Shown: in pieces, positions 61,462 to 64,000 of the stretch
Position numbering within the stretch: the first letter of the stretch is position 1
Layout of the letters: each line of letters opens with the position of its first letter
Notes under the pieces: model-generated
What the model was told of the DNA's origin: nothing
Database searches by the model: none
Seen by the model: the letters and a program-made list of their open reading frames with translations, nothing else
Source: Pseudomonas syringae
GTDB taxonomy: Bacteria; Pseudomonadota; Gammaproteobacteria; Pseudomonadales; Pseudomonadaceae
DNA length: 64,000 nucleotides
Direction of reading: 5' to 3'
Assembly: GCF_021606685.1 (NCBI RefSeq)
Contig: NZ_WKCB01000018.1
Span: 1 to 64,000, forward strand
Program-made: the position numbers and the translations under genes

Positions 61462-62444
61462 ACCAAGCTCGCTCTGAAACAGGACCTTCCATGATGGATA
61501 GCCCCGCCCGCGATGAAGCCGCGCAATGGTTTGTACGCCTGCAGGACGCTGACGTGAGCGCTGCCGAGCGCCAGCAGTTCGACGCCTGGCGCAACGAAAA
61601 CCCCGAGCATCAATATGAATTCGATGTGCTGCAAGGGATGTGGAGCGCCGCCGACCTGTTGCCCAAGGCCCGCCTGCAGGCGCTGTGCGAGGCACCGGCC
61701 GAGCGCCCCAAACGGCGTACGCTCGTGCGTTACGCGGTGGCGGCCAGCGTGGTCGCCATTGCCCTGGGGCTGGGCCTGTTCAGCGGTCTCGATCACCCCA
61801 AACCGTATACGGCTGAGTTCAGCACCGGCCTGGGTGAACACCGCCAGGTGGCCTTGCCCGATGGCTCGGTGATGGACCTCAACAGTCGCAGCCTGGTAGC
61901 GGTGCACTTTGAACAAGGCCGGCGTGGCGTTGAAATCAAGCGCGGTGAGGCGATGTTCAGCGTCGAGCATGATATTAGCCGGCCCTTTGTGGTCGTTGCC
62001 GGGGCAGGGCAGGTGACGGTCACCGGCACCCGTTTCGATGTGCGCCGCGATGACGACCAGACCCGTGTGGCCGTCGAGGCTGGCACCGTGAACGTGCAAG
62101 GGCGTTCGCCGGGCGACAGGGTCACGCTGACGGCGGGCCTCGGCACCCAGGTCGATAGCCAAGGGCTGGTGGCAGCGGCCTACGCGGTGAACACCGAGGA
62201 ACTGACGGCTTGGCGGACCGGCAAGCTGGTCTTCAACAACGCCTCGCTCGCTGACGTCGCCAGGGAAGTGTCGCGCTATCGCGAGCAACCGCTGCGGGTC
62301 AGCACGCCGGCGGTCGGCAATCTGCGCCTGACCAGTGTGTTCAAGGCCGACGACACCGACGCCTTGCTCAAGGCCCTGCCACACATCTTGCCGGTGGCCT
62401 TGCGCACCTTGCCGGACGGCAGCCAGGAAATTATTTCACGCTGA
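61458..62444 (+). CDS. FecR-type anti-sigma/signal transducer
   Basis: This 328-residue inner-membrane regulator has an N-terminal cytoplasmic anti-sigma domain (DEAAQWFVRLQDADVSAAER), one transmembrane helix near 90-110, and the periplasmic FecR domain (GLGEHRQVALPDGSVMDLNSRS, GEAMFSVEHD, VTVTGTRFDVR). The C-terminal segment (LVFNNASLADVAREVSRYR) is STN-like. It relays the receptor signal to the sigma factor. Confidence 0.92.
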   Translation: MNQARSETGPSMMDSPARDEAAQWFVRLQDADVSAAERQQFDAWRNENPEHQYEFDVLQGMWSAADLLPKARLQALCEAPAERPKRRTLVRYAVAASVVAIALGLGLFSGLDHPKPYTAEFSTGLGEHRQVALPDGSVMDLNSRSLVAVHFEQGRRGVEIKRGEAMFSVEHDISRPFVVVAGAGQVTVTGTRFDVRRDDDQTRVAVEAGTVNVQGRSPGDRVTLTAGLGTQVDSQGLVAAAYAVNTEELTAWRTGKLVFNNASLADVAREVSRYREQPLRVSTPAVGNLRLTSVFKADDTDALLKALPHILPVALRTLPDGSQEIISR

Positions 62445-62541
62445 CATTCAGGTTTTTTTTCAGTTCGTCGTCTTCTCCTGCAACTGCAACTGGTTTGCAT
62501 TAACAGCCGCATACTCTTGCGATCACAGGACTAGTTTCGAC

Positions 62542-64000
62542 GTGAAAAAACGTGCCGTTAACAACAATAAAATCTCCCGCTGGGCGCCGCTGGCCCTGGC
62601 GCTCGCCGTCAGTGCCGCGCTGCCTGGCGCCTACGCTGCCCAAGGTATTCATATCCAGGCCCAACCCTTGGGCGCGGCGTTGAGCCAACTGGGCCAGCAG
62701 ACCGCCCTGCAAGTGTTCTTCAGCCCCGACATGGTCGCGGGCAAGCAGGCGCCGGCGGTAGACGGCAATCTTTCCCCCGAACAGGCCCTGCGCCAGTTGT
62801 TGCAAGGCAGTGGCCTGGACTACCGGATCGACGCCGGTTCCGTCACCCTGCACCCGCTGAGCAGCGGCACCGGTGACGCCGGTTCGCCCCTGGAGCTGGG
62901 CGCTACCGACATCAAGGTGGTCGGTGACTGGCTGGGCGATGCCAACGCCCAAGTGGTGCAGAACCACCCCGGCGCGCGTACGGTGATCCGCCGCGAAGCC
63001 ATGGTGGAACAAGGCGCGATGAACGTCGGCGACGTCCTGCGCCGCGTGCCGGGTGTACAGGTGCAGGAAGCCAACGGCACTGGCGGCAGCGACATTTCCC
63101 TCAACGTCGGCGTGCGTGGCCTGACGTCGCGCCTGTCACCACGGTCTACCGTGCTGATCGACGGCGTGCCGGCGGCGTTCGCTCCCTATGGCCAGCCGCA
63201 ACTGTCGATGGCGCCGATCTCCGCCGGCAACCTGGACAGCATCGACGTGGTACGCGGTGCGGGGTCGGTGCGTTATGGGCCACAGAACGTCGGCGGCGTG
63301 ATCAACTTCGTGACCCGTGCAATCCCCGAGACATTCTCCGGCGACGTTGGCACCACCCTGCAAACCTCTGCCCATGGCGGCTGGAAGCATGTCGACAACG
63401 CCTTCATCGGCGGTACGGCCGACAACGGTATCGGCGTGGCCTTGCTGTACTCCGGGGTCAATGGCAACGGCTATCGCAACAGCAACAACAGCAATGATAT
63501 TGACGATGTGATCCTCAAGACCCATTGGGCGCCGACCGATCAGGACGATTTCTCGCTGAACGTCCACTACTACGATGCCAGCGCCGACATCCCCGGCGGC
63601 CTGACCCAGAAGCAGTTCGACGCCAACCCCTACCAGTCGGTACGCGACTGGGACAACTTCAGCGGCCGTCGCAAGGACGTGTCCTTCAAGTACATCCGTC
63701 AGATCGACGAGCGTACCCAGGCCGAAGTGCTGACCTACTATTCCGACAGCTTTCGTGGCAGCAACATCGCCAACCGCGACCTGGGCAGTGTCGGTTCCTA
63801 CCCGCGTACCTACTACACCTTTGGGATCGAGCCGCGGGTGTCCCATGTGTTCGACCTGGGCCCGAGTACCCAGGAGGTCAGCGTCGGTTATCGCTACCTC
63901 AAAGAAGGCATGCACGAGCAGGCCACCAGCCTGAAGCTCGTCGACAACGTCCCTACGCCGGTGGGGCTCAACGACGGCCACGTCTACCAGGACCGCACCG
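62542..64000 (+). CDS. TonB-dependent siderophore receptor with signalling domain (partial)
   Basis: This is the outer-membrane receptor of the FecIR-type system, cut by the right window edge after about 486 residues. A GTG start gives a signal peptide ending near PGAYA. An STN signalling domain follows (IHIQAQPLGAALSQLGQQT..., about 35-104), with a TonB-box-like TDIKVVGD, a plug domain (RRVPGVQVQEANG, VLIDGVP, GPQNVGGVINF) and the first barrel strands. The pattern is closest to FecA-like ferric citrate receptors, but the ligand is not proven. Confidence 0.9.
   Translation, partial: MKKRAVNNNKISRWAPLALALAVSAALPGAYAAQGIHIQAQPLGAALSQLGQQTALQVFFSPDMVAGKQAPAVDGNLSPEQALRQLLQGSGLDYRIDAGSVTLHPLSSGTGDAGSPLELGATDIKVVGDWLGDANAQVVQNHPGARTVIRREAMVEQGAMNVGDVLRRVPGVQVQEANGTGGSDISLNVGVRGLTSRLSPRSTVLIDGVPAAFAPYGQPQLSMAPISAGNLDSIDVVRGAGSVRYGPQNVGGVINFVTRAIPETFSGDVGTTLQTSAHGGWKHVDNAFIGGTADNGIGVALLYSGVNGNGYRNSNNSNDIDDVILKTHWAPTDQDDFSLNVHYYDASADIPGGLTQKQFDANPYQSVRDWDNFSGRRKDVSFKYIRQIDERTQAEVLTYYSDSFRGSNIANRDLGSVGSYPRTYYTFGIEPRVSHVFDLGPSTQEVSVGYRYLKEGMHEQATSLKLVDNVPTPVGLNDGHVYQDRT

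Overview
The window is chromosomal DNA from a Pseudomonas, most likely of the P. fluorescens group. Support comes from the gene order rsmI-rnpB-mraZ...lpxC, a REPIN built on the GTGGGAGGGGGCTTGC core known from fluorescent pseudomonads, a complete psl exopolysaccharide operon, and a high-GC coding style. This assignment rests on recognition of the sequence, not on a database search.

Layout. (1) 355-3914: a three-gene membrane sugar or polyol dehydrogenase (triheme cytochrome c, Tat-exported small subunit, GMC flavoprotein). (2) 3985-7431, minus strand: dolP-gmhA-yraN-lpoA, divergent from rsmI. (3) 8609-8962: RNase P RNA. (4) 9213-27190: the full division and cell-wall (dcw) cluster mraZ-rsmH-ftsL-ftsI-murE-murF-mraY-murD-ftsW-murG-murC-ddlB-ftsQ-ftsA-ftsZ plus lpxC. 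It is driven by a near-consensus promoter with three in-phase MraZ boxes just downstream and closed by a terminator. (5) 27219-30235: a REPIN, a diguanylate cyclase and an OprD-type porin. (6) 30521-31216: a non-coding composite element, two large inverted arms full of hairpins that differ by compensatory changes. (7) 31263-46634, minus strand: the twelve-gene pslA-L operon with candidate FleQ and Rsm sites upstream. (8) 47079-52677: a TonB-receptor remnant, isonitrile hydratase with a GlxA-type regulator, an alpha/beta hydrolase, a GH15 glucoamylase/trehalase-like enzyme and a glucose-dehydrogenase-like SDR. (9) 52836-60855: an apparently undescribed gene cluster. (10) 60946-64000: a FecI/FecR/TonB-dependent receptor system, with the receptor cut by the window end.

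The most interesting locus is 52925-60113. Eight co-directional, tightly packed genes encode a YieH-type phosphatase, a transaldolase-like enzyme, a sulfotransferase, an SDR, a second Rossmann dehydrogenase, a glycine/sarcosine-type N-methyltransferase, an MFS transporter and a dedicated APS kinase. A CGNR-type regulator follows. Together they could make PAPS, build a sugar-derived or polyol-derived scaffold, N-methylate and sulfate it, and export it. The product is unknown to me.

The second interesting item is the structured non-coding element at 30521-31216, where hairpin stems covary between two inverted copies. The diguanylate cyclase, psl operon and candidate FleQ boxes are consistent with c-di-GMP control of biofilm matrix, although no direct link is shown.
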